DNA from: Pantoea sp. Ap-967
Lineage (GTDB): Bacteria > Pseudomonadota > Gammaproteobacteria > Pseudomonadales > Pseudomonadaceae
Direction of reading: 5' to 3'
Length of the DNA: 64,000 bases
Assembly: GCF_011752565.1 (NCBI RefSeq)
Contig: NZ_VWXK01000017.1
Span: 62,001-126,000, forward strand
In this document: positions 51,842 through 59,061 of the stretch, one piece after another
Position numbering within the stretch: position 1 is the stretch's first letter
Layout of the letters: every line of letters begins with the position of its first letter
Position numbers and translations under genes: made by a program
The notes under the pieces: model-generated
Seen by the model: the letters and a program-made list of their open reading frames with translations, nothing else
The model's database searches: none
Told to the model about the DNA's origin: nothing

Positions 51842-53599
51842 ATGCGCCAAGCCCAAGCACTGCATTTCTCCACCCATGACGGTGTCGAGCTGCACTACCG
51901 TCACTGGCCTGCCACTCGCAACGCTTTCCAGCCGCGCAGGGCGGTGGTGATGTTTCACCGTGGCCACGAACACGGCGGGCGCATGGCCCACCTGGCCGAC
52001 GAGCTGGACCTGCCAGGCTACGACTTCTTCGCCTGGGACGCCCGCGGCCACGGCCAGTCGCCCGGCGCACGGGGTGACAGCCCAGGCTTCGCCACCAGCG
52101 TGCGCGACGTGCAGACCTTCATCGAACATCTCCAGGCGCAGCACGGCATCGCCGAACAGGACATGGTGGTGCTGGCGCAAAGCGTCGGTGCAGTGCTGAT
52201 CGCCACCTGGGCCCACGACTACGCACCCAAGGTTCGCTGCCTGGTGCTGGCCTCCCCGGCGTTCAAGGTGAAGCTGTACGTGCCGTTCGCCCGGCCCGGG
52301 CTGAAATTGCTCAAGGCCCTGCGCGGCAACTTCTTCGTCAACAGCTACGTCAAGCCACGGCTGCTGACCCACGACCCGGAGCGGGTGATGTCGTACCAGG
52401 CCGACCCGCTGATCAGCCGGCCGATCTCGGTCACCATGCTTTTGGGCCTGTATGAAGCGGCCGACCGGGTGGTTGCCGATGCCCAGGCGATCCAGCTGCC
52501 GACCCAGTTGTTGGTGTCTGGCGCCGACCTGGTGGTCGAGCGCCAGCCGCAAGTGCAATTCTTCGAACGCCTGGGCAGCGCGCGCAAGGAAATGCACGTG
52601 CTTCCCGGCTTCTTCCACGACACCCTGGGCGAGCGCGACCGGGCCCATGCCCTGCGCCGCATCGAACGCTTCGTCAGCCATTGCTTCGACAACCCCGCTG
52701 CGCCGCCTGGCCTGCTCGACGCCGACAAGGCCGGCGCCAGCTGCGCCGAAGCCGAAAGCCTTGCCGCACCGTTGCCCCGGTACTCGCCCCGCGAGCTGTA
52801 CTGGCGGGCCACCCGTGCCGGCCTGCGCCTGGGCAAGGGGCTGTCGGAGGGGGTGAAACTTGGCTTCGAAACCGGCTTCGACTCTGGCAGTACCCTCGAC
52901 TATGTGTACCGCAACCAGCCCACGGGCAAGGGCAAACTGGGGCGGCTGGTCGACCGGAACTACCTCAATGCCATCGGCTGGCGGGGCATTCGCCAGCGCA
53001 AGTTGCATGTGGAAGCGCTGCTGCGCCTCGCCATCGCCCATCTGCGGGAACAGCAGCGGCCTGTGGATATCGTCGACATTGCCGCCGGCCATGGCCGCTA
53101 CATCCTCGAAGCCCTGGAGGGGCTGCAACAGCGCCCGGACTCGATCCTGCTGCGCGACTACAGCGAGCTGAACGTGCAGCAAGGCCAGGCGCTGATCGGC
53201 GAAAAGGGCCTGGCGGATATCGCCCGCTTCGTTCAAGGCGATGCCTTCGACCGCGACAGCCTGGCTGCCCTGCAACCGCGCCCAACCTTGGCCGTGGTGT
53301 CGGGCCTCTACGAGCTGTTTGCCAGCAATGCGCTGGTGGCCAACTCCCTGGCGGGCCTGGCAGATGCCGTGCCGCCCGGCGGTTACCTGGTGTACACCGG
53401 GCAACCCTGGCACCCGCAACTGGAGATGATCGCCCGCGCCCTGACCAGCCACCGGGGTGGCCAAGCCTGGGTGATGCGCCGGCGCAGCCAGGCGGAAATG
53501 GACCAATTGGTGGAGGCGGCAGGTTTTCGCAAGCTGACCCAGCGCATCGACGAGTGGGGCATTTTCAGCGTCAGCCTGGCCATAAGGGTTGGCGAATGA
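51842..53599 (+). CDS. Alpha/beta hydrolase-methyltransferase fusion (YnbC-like)
   Basis: The protein has 585 residues. Residues about 1-290 are an S33-type hydrolase with FHRGHEHGGR (oxyanion region), the nucleophile S114 in VLAQSVGAV, and VLPGFFHDTLGE for the His. Residues about 370-585 are a Rossmann methyltransferase with the SAM motif VDIVDIAAGHGRYILEALEG. From memory E. coli YnbC has the same fusion and length. It follows the CDP-alcohol transferase by 26 bp and overlaps the phosphatase gene by ATGA. It could deacylate a lipid and methylate a head group; both are inferred. Confidence 0.8.
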   Translation: MRQAQALHFSTHDGVELHYRHWPATRNAFQPRRAVVMFHRGHEHGGRMAHLADELDLPGYDFFAWDARGHGQSPGARGDSPGFATSVRDVQTFIEHLQAQHGIAEQDMVVLAQSVGAVLIATWAHDYAPKVRCLVLASPAFKVKLYVPFARPGLKLLKALRGNFFVNSYVKPRLLTHDPERVMSYQADPLISRPISVTMLLGLYEAADRVVADAQAIQLPTQLLVSGADLVVERQPQVQFFERLGSARKEMHVLPGFFHDTLGERDRAHALRRIERFVSHCFDNPAAPPGLLDADKAGASCAEAESLAAPLPRYSPRELYWRATRAGLRLGKGLSEGVKLGFETGFDSGSTLDYVYRNQPTGKGKLGRLVDRNYLNAIGWRGIRQRKLHVEALLRLAIAHLREQQRPVDIVDIAAGHGRYILEALEGLQQRPDSILLRDYSELNVQQGQALIGEKGLADIARFVQGDAFDRDSLAALQPRPTLAVVSGLYELFASNALVANSLAGLADAVPPGGYLVYTGQPWHPQLEMIARALTSHRGGQAWVMRRRSQAEMDQLVEAAGFRKLTQRIDEWGIFSVSLAIRVGE

Positions 53600-54909
53600 C
53601 GCCAGTGCGCGAACCGGGCCTGATCCGCCGGGGCGTGCTCTGGCTGTTGCTGCTGGGGCCGCTGTTCTTTATCAGCTATGGCCTGGCGAACACCCTTACG
53701 GCCGGGCGCAGCGATGTCGGTAGCCTGGTGTTCGCCTGGGAACAGCGCATGCCGCTGTGGCCGTGGACGATCATTCCGTACTGGTCGATCGACCTGCTGT
53801 ACGGGCTGTCGTTCCTGCTGCCGCGCAGCCGCCGGGAAATGGACCGGCATGCCCTGGCACTGCTGAGCGCGCAGGTGATCTGCATTTTCTGCTTCCTGCT
53901 CTTGCCATTGCGTTTCACCTTCGAACGCCCGCCGCTGGACGGGCTGTTCGGCTGGCTGTTCGACGTGCTGATGGGCTTCGATAAACCCTTCAACCAGGCA
54001 CCGTCGCTGCACATTACCCTGCTGGTGATCCTGTGGGCGATGTTCGCCCGTCACCTGCAGGGCCAACCCTGGCGCTGGCTGATGCATGGCTGGATGGCAT
54101 TGATCGGTGTGTCGGTGTTGACCACCTGGCAGCACCATTTCATCGACCTGCCCACGGGGGCGCTGGCGGGGTTTTTCTGCCTGTGGCTGTGGCCGTCACA
54201 GGGCCAGTTGCCCTGGCAGGCGGCCCGCCTGGCACGGGTGCCCAAGCGCTGGTGGCTGGCACTGGCCTATGCGCTGGGCGCGTGGCTGTGTGCGGGGCTG
54301 GCGTTCGGCCTGGGCGGCGCGTGGCTGTGGCTGGCGTGGCCTGCGCTGTCACTGGGGCTGGTCGCGCTGAACTACGCCGTGCTCGGTGCCAGCGGTTTTC
54401 AGAAGAGGGGCGATGGCCGGCTGAGCTGCGCGGCAATCGGGTTGTTCGCACCCTACCTGGCCGGTGCGTGGCTCAACTCGCGGCTGTGGACCTGGCGCCA
54501 GCCACGCCCGGATGAAGTCTGCGATGGGGTGTTCCTGGGGCGCATTCCCGGTTGCCGCAGCCCGGCTGCGCACACCGCCATCGTCGACCTGTGCGGCGAA
54601 CTGCCCTGCACCGTGACGCGCCAGCAGGCTTATCGGGCCTTTCCGGCGCTGGACCTGATCGCCCCCGACAGCGCCCTGCTGCACGCGGCAGCCACGAGCA
54701 TCGAACAACTGCGCCAGCAAGGCCCGTTGTTGGTCTGCTGCGCCCTGGGTTACTCGCGCAGCGCCAGTGCCGTGGCGGCCTGGCTGATTATCACCGGGCG
54801 CTGCGCCGATGCCGACCAGGCCGAGCGCAGGATCCGCCAGGCACGCCCCGGTATCGTCCTGCACCCGGCCCACCGCCAGGTGCTGCAGCAGCTGGGAGCC
54901 CAACGATGA
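53596..54909 (+). CDS. PAP2-like membrane phosphatase fused to dual-specificity phosphatase (YnbD-like)
   Basis: The 437-residue protein has a PAP2-like N-terminal half with membrane segments: QAPSLHITLLVI and TTWQHHFIDLPTGALAG give the PSxH and HxxxD blocks, although the usual Arg before the last block is missing. The C-terminal half (about 300-437) is a dual-specificity phosphatase with C382-x5-R388 in LLVCCALGYSRSAS. The second half resembles PTPMT1, a phosphatidylglycerophosphate phosphatase. It probably removes phosphate from the operon's lipid product. Both neighbours overlap by 4 bp. Confidence 0.8.
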   Translation: MTPVREPGLIRRGVLWLLLLGPLFFISYGLANTLTAGRSDVGSLVFAWEQRMPLWPWTIIPYWSIDLLYGLSFLLPRSRREMDRHALALLSAQVICIFCFLLLPLRFTFERPPLDGLFGWLFDVLMGFDKPFNQAPSLHITLLVILWAMFARHLQGQPWRWLMHGWMALIGVSVLTTWQHHFIDLPTGALAGFFCLWLWPSQGQLPWQAARLARVPKRWWLALAYALGAWLCAGLAFGLGGAWLWLAWPALSLGLVALNYAVLGASGFQKRGDGRLSCAAIGLFAPYLAGAWLNSRLWTWRQPRPDEVCDGVFLGRIPGCRSPAAHTAIVDLCGELPCTVTRQQAYRAFPALDLIAPDSALLHAAATSIEQLRQQGPLLVCCALGYSRSASAVAAWLIITGRCADADQAERRIRQARPGIVLHPAHRQVLQQLGAQR

Positions 54910-55337
54910 ACCTGCAACTGATCGCCAGCCTGTTGCAGCGCGGCAGGCAACTGGAGCGCTGGTCGGACGGCATCAGCCTGGTGGCCCTGGCCTACGGCCT
55001 GGCGCCACTGGCCGGGGCTGCCGTGCAGCCAGGGGGAACGATGCTGTGTATCGCCCTGCTGCTACTGGGTGGGCTGCACAAATACTGGGCGATTCGCGTG
55101 GCACTGGACGCCGCGCTGTTTGCCCACCTCGCCGCCAGCAACGACCTTGCAGCCGATACCCAGGCGCTGGACCAGGCCCTGCACGGGCTGAAACTCAAAC
55201 CCCAGGCCAGCGACACCCGCGATTGGCCAACCCGCAGCCAGGGCGCCCTGGCGCTGCTGCGCCGCCAGGTGTCATGCCTGGGCCTGCAAGTGCTGCTGGT
55301 GTTGGCTACCCTGCTGACACTGCCTTTCACCGGATAA
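54906..55337 (+). CDS. Unknown membrane protein in the phospholipid operon
   Basis: The 143-residue protein has two hydrophobic segments (about residues 22-62) and a further one near the C-terminus (LGLQVLLVLATLLTLPF). I recognise no family. It overlaps the phosphatase stop by ATGA and is followed by the acyltransferase after 10 bp, so it belongs to the operon. Its place among lipid enzymes suggests a membrane accessory subunit; no catalytic motif is visible. Confidence 0.75.
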   Translation: MNLQLIASLLQRGRQLERWSDGISLVALAYGLAPLAGAAVQPGGTMLCIALLLLGGLHKYWAIRVALDAALFAHLAASNDLAADTQALDQALHGLKLKPQASDTRDWPTRSQGALALLRRQVSCLGLQVLLVLATLLTLPFTG

Positions 55338-55347
55338 GAACCGATCC

Positions 55348-55971
55348 ATGCTCGCCACCCTGACCGCTTTCGTCATCACCTCCGCCGCCCGCCTGATCAC
55401 CGGCGCCCGCGCCTTGTGGCTGGGCTGCACGCCGCAGCCGGTGCAGCGCCTGTACTTCGCCAACCACAGCAGCCATGGCGACTTCGTGCTGCTTTGGGCG
55501 TCGCTGCCCCAGGCCCTGCGCCAGCGCACCCGCCCGGTGGCTGGCGCCGACTATTGGGCCAAGCCTGGGATCCGCGACTTTCTGATCCGCCGGGTGTTCA
55601 ATGGCGTGCTGATCGACCGCCAGCGCAGCGAAGGCCAAGGCAGCCCCCTGCAACCGGTGCTCGATGCCCTGGCCCAGGGCGACTCGCTGATTTTCTTCCC
55701 GGAAGGCACCCGCAACCTGGGGGACGAGGCGCTGCTGCCGTTCAGAAGCGGCTTGTTCCACTTGGCCGCAGCAAACCCCGGTATCGAACTGGTGCCCGTT
55801 TGGATCGCCAACCTCAACCGGGTCATGCCCAAGGGCCGCGCCCTGCCTCTGCCGTTGCTGTGCACCTTGAGTTTTGGCGAACCCCTGCACCTGCTCGCCG
55901 ACGAAGGCAAGCAGGCCTTTCTTGAGCGGGCCAGCCAGGCCCTGCTGAACCTGGCCCCGAAGGATGCCTGA
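55348..55971 (+). CDS. PlsC-like 1-acylglycerol-3-phosphate acyltransferase
   Basis: The 207-residue protein has the two PlsC motifs: YFANHSSHGDFVLLW (NHx4D catalytic pair) and LIFFPEGTRNLGDEALLPF (the glycerophosphate-binding FPEGTR). It is shorter than housekeeping PlsC. In the operon it would acylate lysophosphatidate to phosphatidate ahead of the CdsA-like enzyme. Specificity for another lyso-lipid is possible. Confidence 0.85.
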   Translation: MLATLTAFVITSAARLITGARALWLGCTPQPVQRLYFANHSSHGDFVLLWASLPQALRQRTRPVAGADYWAKPGIRDFLIRRVFNGVLIDRQRSEGQGSPLQPVLDALAQGDSLIFFPEGTRNLGDEALLPFRSGLFHLAAANPGIELVPVWIANLNRVMPKGRALPLPLLCTLSFGEPLHLLADEGKQAFLERASQALLNLAPKDA

Positions 55972-55972
55972 G

Positions 55973-56905
55973 ATGGACGACAACACCCTTTCGCTGTTCG
56001 CCGGCATCGGCGCCCTGCTGCTGCTCGCCAGCGTGATCGGCCGCCTGCTCAAGTGGCGCGCCGGCCCTGCGCCACACGCGGTGATCGATAACCTCAATGC
56101 GCGCATCAATGCCTGGTGGGTGATGGTGCTGGTGATCGGGCTGGCCTTCCTGTTCGGCAAGTACGGCGTGATCGTGCTGTTCTATGGCGTGTCGTTCTAC
56201 GCCCTGCGCGAGTTCATGACCCTCACCCCAACCCGGCGCAGCGACTACCCGGCGCTGGCGGCGGCGTTCTACCTAGCGTTGCCGGTGCAGTACGTGCTGA
56301 TCGCCATGGACTGGTATGGCTTGTTCAGCATTTTCATTCCGGTGTACCTGTTCCTGCTGCTGCCGATTCTGGCGAGCCTGGGCGGCGACACCACGCGCTT
56401 TCTGGAACGCGCCTCGAAGGTGCAGTGGGGGCTGATGATCGCGGTGTACTGCGTGTCGTCGGTGCCGGCACTGATGACCCTGCAGATTCCAGGCTTCGAA
56501 GGCCGCAACCTGCTGCTGATCGCCTGGCTGATCCTGGTGGTGCAACTGAGCGACGTGCTGCAGTACGTGTGCGGGAAGCTGTTCGGCAAGCGCAAGGTAG
56601 CGCCCAACCTGTCACCGTCGAAAACCCTCGAAGGCCTGGTGGGCGGCGTCACGCTGGCCACCCTGATCGGCGCCCTGCTGTGCTGGATCACCCCGTTCAC
56701 GTTCTGGCAGGCCGCGCTGATGGCCCTGACGGTAAATGCCATGGGCTTCTTCGGCGGCCTGGTGATGTCGGCGATCAAGCGCGACCGTGGGGTGAAAGAC
56801 TGGGGCCACATGATCGAAGGCCACGGCGGCATGCTCGACCGGATGGACTCGGTATGCTTCGCAGCGCCAGTGTTCTTTCACTTTGTGCGGTATTGGTGGG
56901 CATAG
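55973..56905 (+). CDS. CdsA-like CDP-diglyceride synthase (YnbB-like)
   Basis: The protein has 310 residues from ATG 55973, chosen because GAAGGA lies at good spacing; an ATG at 55964 would overlap the previous gene by 8 bp. It has about eight membrane segments and the cytidylyltransferase signature SAIKRDRGVKDWGHMIEGHG followed by GMLDRMDS. It makes CDP-diacylglycerol from phosphatidate and CTP. It ends the operon. The chromosomal housekeeping cdsA would be elsewhere, so this is a second copy dedicated to the operon. Confidence 0.87.
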   Translation: MDDNTLSLFAGIGALLLLASVIGRLLKWRAGPAPHAVIDNLNARINAWWVMVLVIGLAFLFGKYGVIVLFYGVSFYALREFMTLTPTRRSDYPALAAAFYLALPVQYVLIAMDWYGLFSIFIPVYLFLLLPILASLGGDTTRFLERASKVQWGLMIAVYCVSSVPALMTLQIPGFEGRNLLLIAWLILVVQLSDVLQYVCGKLFGKRKVAPNLSPSKTLEGLVGGVTLATLIGALLCWITPFTFWQAALMALTVNAMGFFGGLVMSAIKRDRGVKDWGHMIEGHGGMLDRMDSVCFAAPVFFHFVRYWWA

Positions 56906-56934
56906 CCAACGGCTGATGCCAACGCGCTGGGGCT

Positions 56935-57342
56935 TTAGTGCGCGAGAGCCAACTCGCGCAATGCCGCAGACGCCAGGAACCCGGAGCGGGATGCATAACG
57001 GTGGTCACGCTTCACTTTCTCGTCGATCCGCTGCAACAGGTTTTCCGGTAGCGTGGCGTTGAACCGAACGGCCTTGCCCAGGTACGGCGTGACATCGAAA
57101 TCGATGACAGCCCAGACCCCGCCGGCATAATCGGGGTTCGCCACATGCACATCGACTTCCTGAGCCTGCGGCAGCGCTTCGTTATCAGCCACCAGGCCTT
57201 CGAAATGAAGCGCCAGCGCCTCCTGAACGTTCTCCAGTGCTTGGGCGACATTTACCCCGGCGGAAAAACAGCCCGGGACATCGGGCACGGTCACGCCGTA
57301 ATCCGAATCGATGTCTTTATGCAAAACGACCGGGAATTTCAT
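56935..57342 (-). CDS. hicB: HicB-family antitoxin without intact toxin
   Basis: The 135-residue protein has an N-terminal HicB RNase-H-like fold (KFPVVLHKDIDSDYGVTVPD, PGCFSAG, EALALHFEGL) and a C-terminal ribbon-helix-helix domain (FNATLPENLLQRIDEKVKRD). Its start overlaps the stop of a hicA remnant by ATGA, the usual coupling. With no working toxin next to it, it may be a stand-alone regulator or a decaying antitoxin. Confidence 0.88.
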   Translation of the reverse strand: MKFPVVLHKDIDSDYGVTVPDVPGCFSAGVNVAQALENVQEALALHFEGLVADNEALPQAQEVDVHVANPDYAGGVWAVIDFDVTPYLGKAVRFNATLPENLLQRIDEKVKRDHRYASRSGFLASAALRELALAH

Positions 57343-57455
57343 TGTGCCTCTCCACTGATGTTCGGACTGTCGAAGTCACTAGACTGCTTCAAGCCAGCTT
57401 GCTTCAGGATTCTATGTAGGGTGCAGTACACACTATGCACACTCAAGGGGACAGC
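57339..57455 (-). pseudogene. hicA: Remnant of hicA mRNA interferase toxin
   Basis: The frame just before hicB ends in TLHRILKQAGLKQSSDF, which matches the HicA C-terminus (…RxILKQAGL). The preceding residues, SAVPLSVHSVYC, vaguely recall the VPxHSGK segment. I could not find the N-terminal half with the conserved GSHH catalytic His in any frame up to about 57600. The toxin is therefore truncated or decayed. The left limit is approximate. Confidence 0.68.
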
Positions 57456-57643
57456 GGATGTTTCAGATCCGGGAAGTAAGCTCCTACCTGCAGACTTGTA
57501 GGAAATCAGAGTTGGCGCGCTAGCCACTGGCCGGCATTGATGGCATAGCGCGGGCAGGCACCTGGGCGTCGAGCCCAGGCAACTGCGGCCCGGCAGATGG
57601 CCCTATGGTGACGAGTCATTCAGCCATCACCAGGAGTTGTGCC
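57456..57643. other. Intergenic region between the hicA remnant and the cupin gene
   Basis: There is no convincing gene. A hairpin with 7-bp arms CCTGGGC and GCCCAGG lies at 57561-57579, and CAGGAG is the cupin Shine-Dalgarno at about 57631. Part of it may be further hicA debris. Confidence 0.5.
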
Positions 57644-57988
57644 ATGTCCGATTTCATCACCGTCCTGCGCGAAACCTGCCCGACGCCGGTCGTGGACGCC
57701 ACCAAGTGGAAGCGCATCGGCGGCGATCCGCACACCGTCAACCTCAATGCCTACCTGTCGGCCGACGGCAGCAAGATCATGGGCACCTGGATCTGCACCC
57801 CGGGCAAGTTCGAGGTGAACTACGAGAAGTGGGAGTTCTGCCACTTCCTCGATGGCTACTGCATCATCACCCCTGAAGGTGAAGAGCCCAAGCACCTGAA
57901 GGCGGGTGATGTGTTCGTGATCGAACCGGGGATGAAAGGCACCTGGGAAGTGGTCGAGACCGTGCGCAAGTATTTCGTTTTCGCCTGA
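57644..57988 (+). CDS. Cupin-domain protein (DUF861/Cupin_3)
   Basis: The 114-residue protein has the DUF861 pattern IMGTWICTPGKFEVNYEKWE and EFCHFLDGYCIITPEG, ending AGDVFVIEPGMKGTWEVVET. Family members bind no or weak metal because most His are replaced. The start at 57644 follows CAGGAG. Function unknown; it resembles proteins near (S)-ureidoglycine aminohydrolases, but no purine catabolic gene adjoins it. Confidence 0.82.
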   Translation: MSDFITVLRETCPTPVVDATKWKRIGGDPHTVNLNAYLSADGSKIMGTWICTPGKFEVNYEKWEFCHFLDGYCIITPEGEEPKHLKAGDVFVIEPGMKGTWEVVETVRKYFVFA

Positions 57989-58024
57989 TTCACGGGGATA
58001 TTTTCAAACGCGAACACTGCACGC

Positions 58025-58137
58025 GTAGGAGCGAGCGCAGCTCGCGATGGGCTGCAAAGCAGCCCCGGGGGGTTCGGCGGCGAAGCTGAAACCCTGGGGG
58101 CGCTGCGCGCCCCATCGCGAGCTACGCTCGCTCCTAC
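58025..58137. repeat. Two-armed intergenic repeat (type B), forward orientation
   Basis: GTAGGAGCGAGCGCAGCTCG continues into GCTGCAAAGCAGCCCC, a core with CGAAGCTGAAACCC, and the opposite arm ending CGCTCGCTCCTAC. It lies between convergent cupin and mmsB and matches the 33214 copy. Confidence 0.88.
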
Positions 58138-58160
58138 CAGGTTTTTGTGAGGGGCCTGCT

Positions 58161-59051
58161 TCAATCTTTTTTGCGGTAGCCCTCGATGATCGCCGAGAAG
58201 TCCTTGCCGCCGTCGCCGCGCAGGCTCATGGCCTGGTACAACTGCTGGGCCACGGCGCCGAGGATCACCGGCTGGTGCGCCTGGCGGGCGGCTTCGGTGG
58301 CCAGGCCCAGGTCCTTGAGCATCAGCTCCGCGCCAAACCCACCGGTGTACCCCCGCGACGCCGGCGCAGTTTCGATGATGCCCGGCCAGGGGTTGTAGGT
58401 ATCGGAGCTCCAGCAACGCCCGGTGGAGCTGTTGATGATCCCGGCCAGCACCTGGGTATCGATGCCCAGCGCATTGCCCAGGGCCATGGCCTCGGACACA
58501 CCGATCATCGAGATCCCCAGCAGCAGGTTGTTGCAGATCTTGGCGATCTGCCCGGTGCCGACTTCGCCGCAGTGCACGATATTGCGGCCCATCTGCTCCA
58601 GCACTGGCTTGAGGATGGCGAACAGCGCTGGGCTGGCGCCGACCATGAAGGTCAGCGTGCCCGCCGCTGCGCCGCCAGTGCCACCAGACACCGGTGCATC
58701 CCCCATGTCGATGCCCTTGGCGGCTGCAGCCTTGGACACGTCCCGCGCCGTTTGCGGGTCGATGGTGCTGCAATCGACGGTGGGCGTGCCTGGGCGAATG
58801 CCCGCCAGCACGCCGTCTTCTTCATTGAGGTACACGGCGCGCACATGGGCCGCCGCGGGCAGCATGGTGATCACCAGCTCGCTGCTCGCCGCAGCATCCC
58901 GGGGCGAGGCGCTGACCTGCCCGCCCAGCTCGGCGAGTTCGGCCAACACGGTTTTGTTCAGGTCGAACAGGTTCAGCTGATGCCCGGCCTTGATCAGGTT
59001 GCGGGCCATGGGCGCGCCCATGTTGCCCAGGCCGATGAATGCAATACGCAT
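58161..59051 (-). CDS. mmsB: 3-Hydroxyisobutyrate dehydrogenase
   Basis: The 296-residue protein starts MRIAFIGLGNMGAPMARNLI (NAD-binding). The 3-HIBADH motifs DAPVSGGTGGAAAGTL and GTGQIAKICNNLLLGISM (with the catalytic Lys) are present. It oxidises 3-hydroxyisobutyrate to methylmalonate semialdehyde in valine degradation. It follows mmsA by 10 bp. Confidence 0.95.
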   Translation of the reverse strand: MRIAFIGLGNMGAPMARNLIKAGHQLNLFDLNKTVLAELAELGGQVSASPRDAAASSELVITMLPAAAHVRAVYLNEEDGVLAGIRPGTPTVDCSTIDPQTARDVSKAAAAKGIDMGDAPVSGGTGGAAAGTLTFMVGASPALFAILKPVLEQMGRNIVHCGEVGTGQIAKICNNLLLGISMIGVSEAMALGNALGIDTQVLAGIINSSTGRCWSSDTYNPWPGIIETAPASRGYTGGFGAELMLKDLGLATEAARQAHQPVILGAVAQQLYQAMSLRGDGGKDFSAIIEGYRKKD

Positions 59052-59061
59052 GGCGTGCTCC

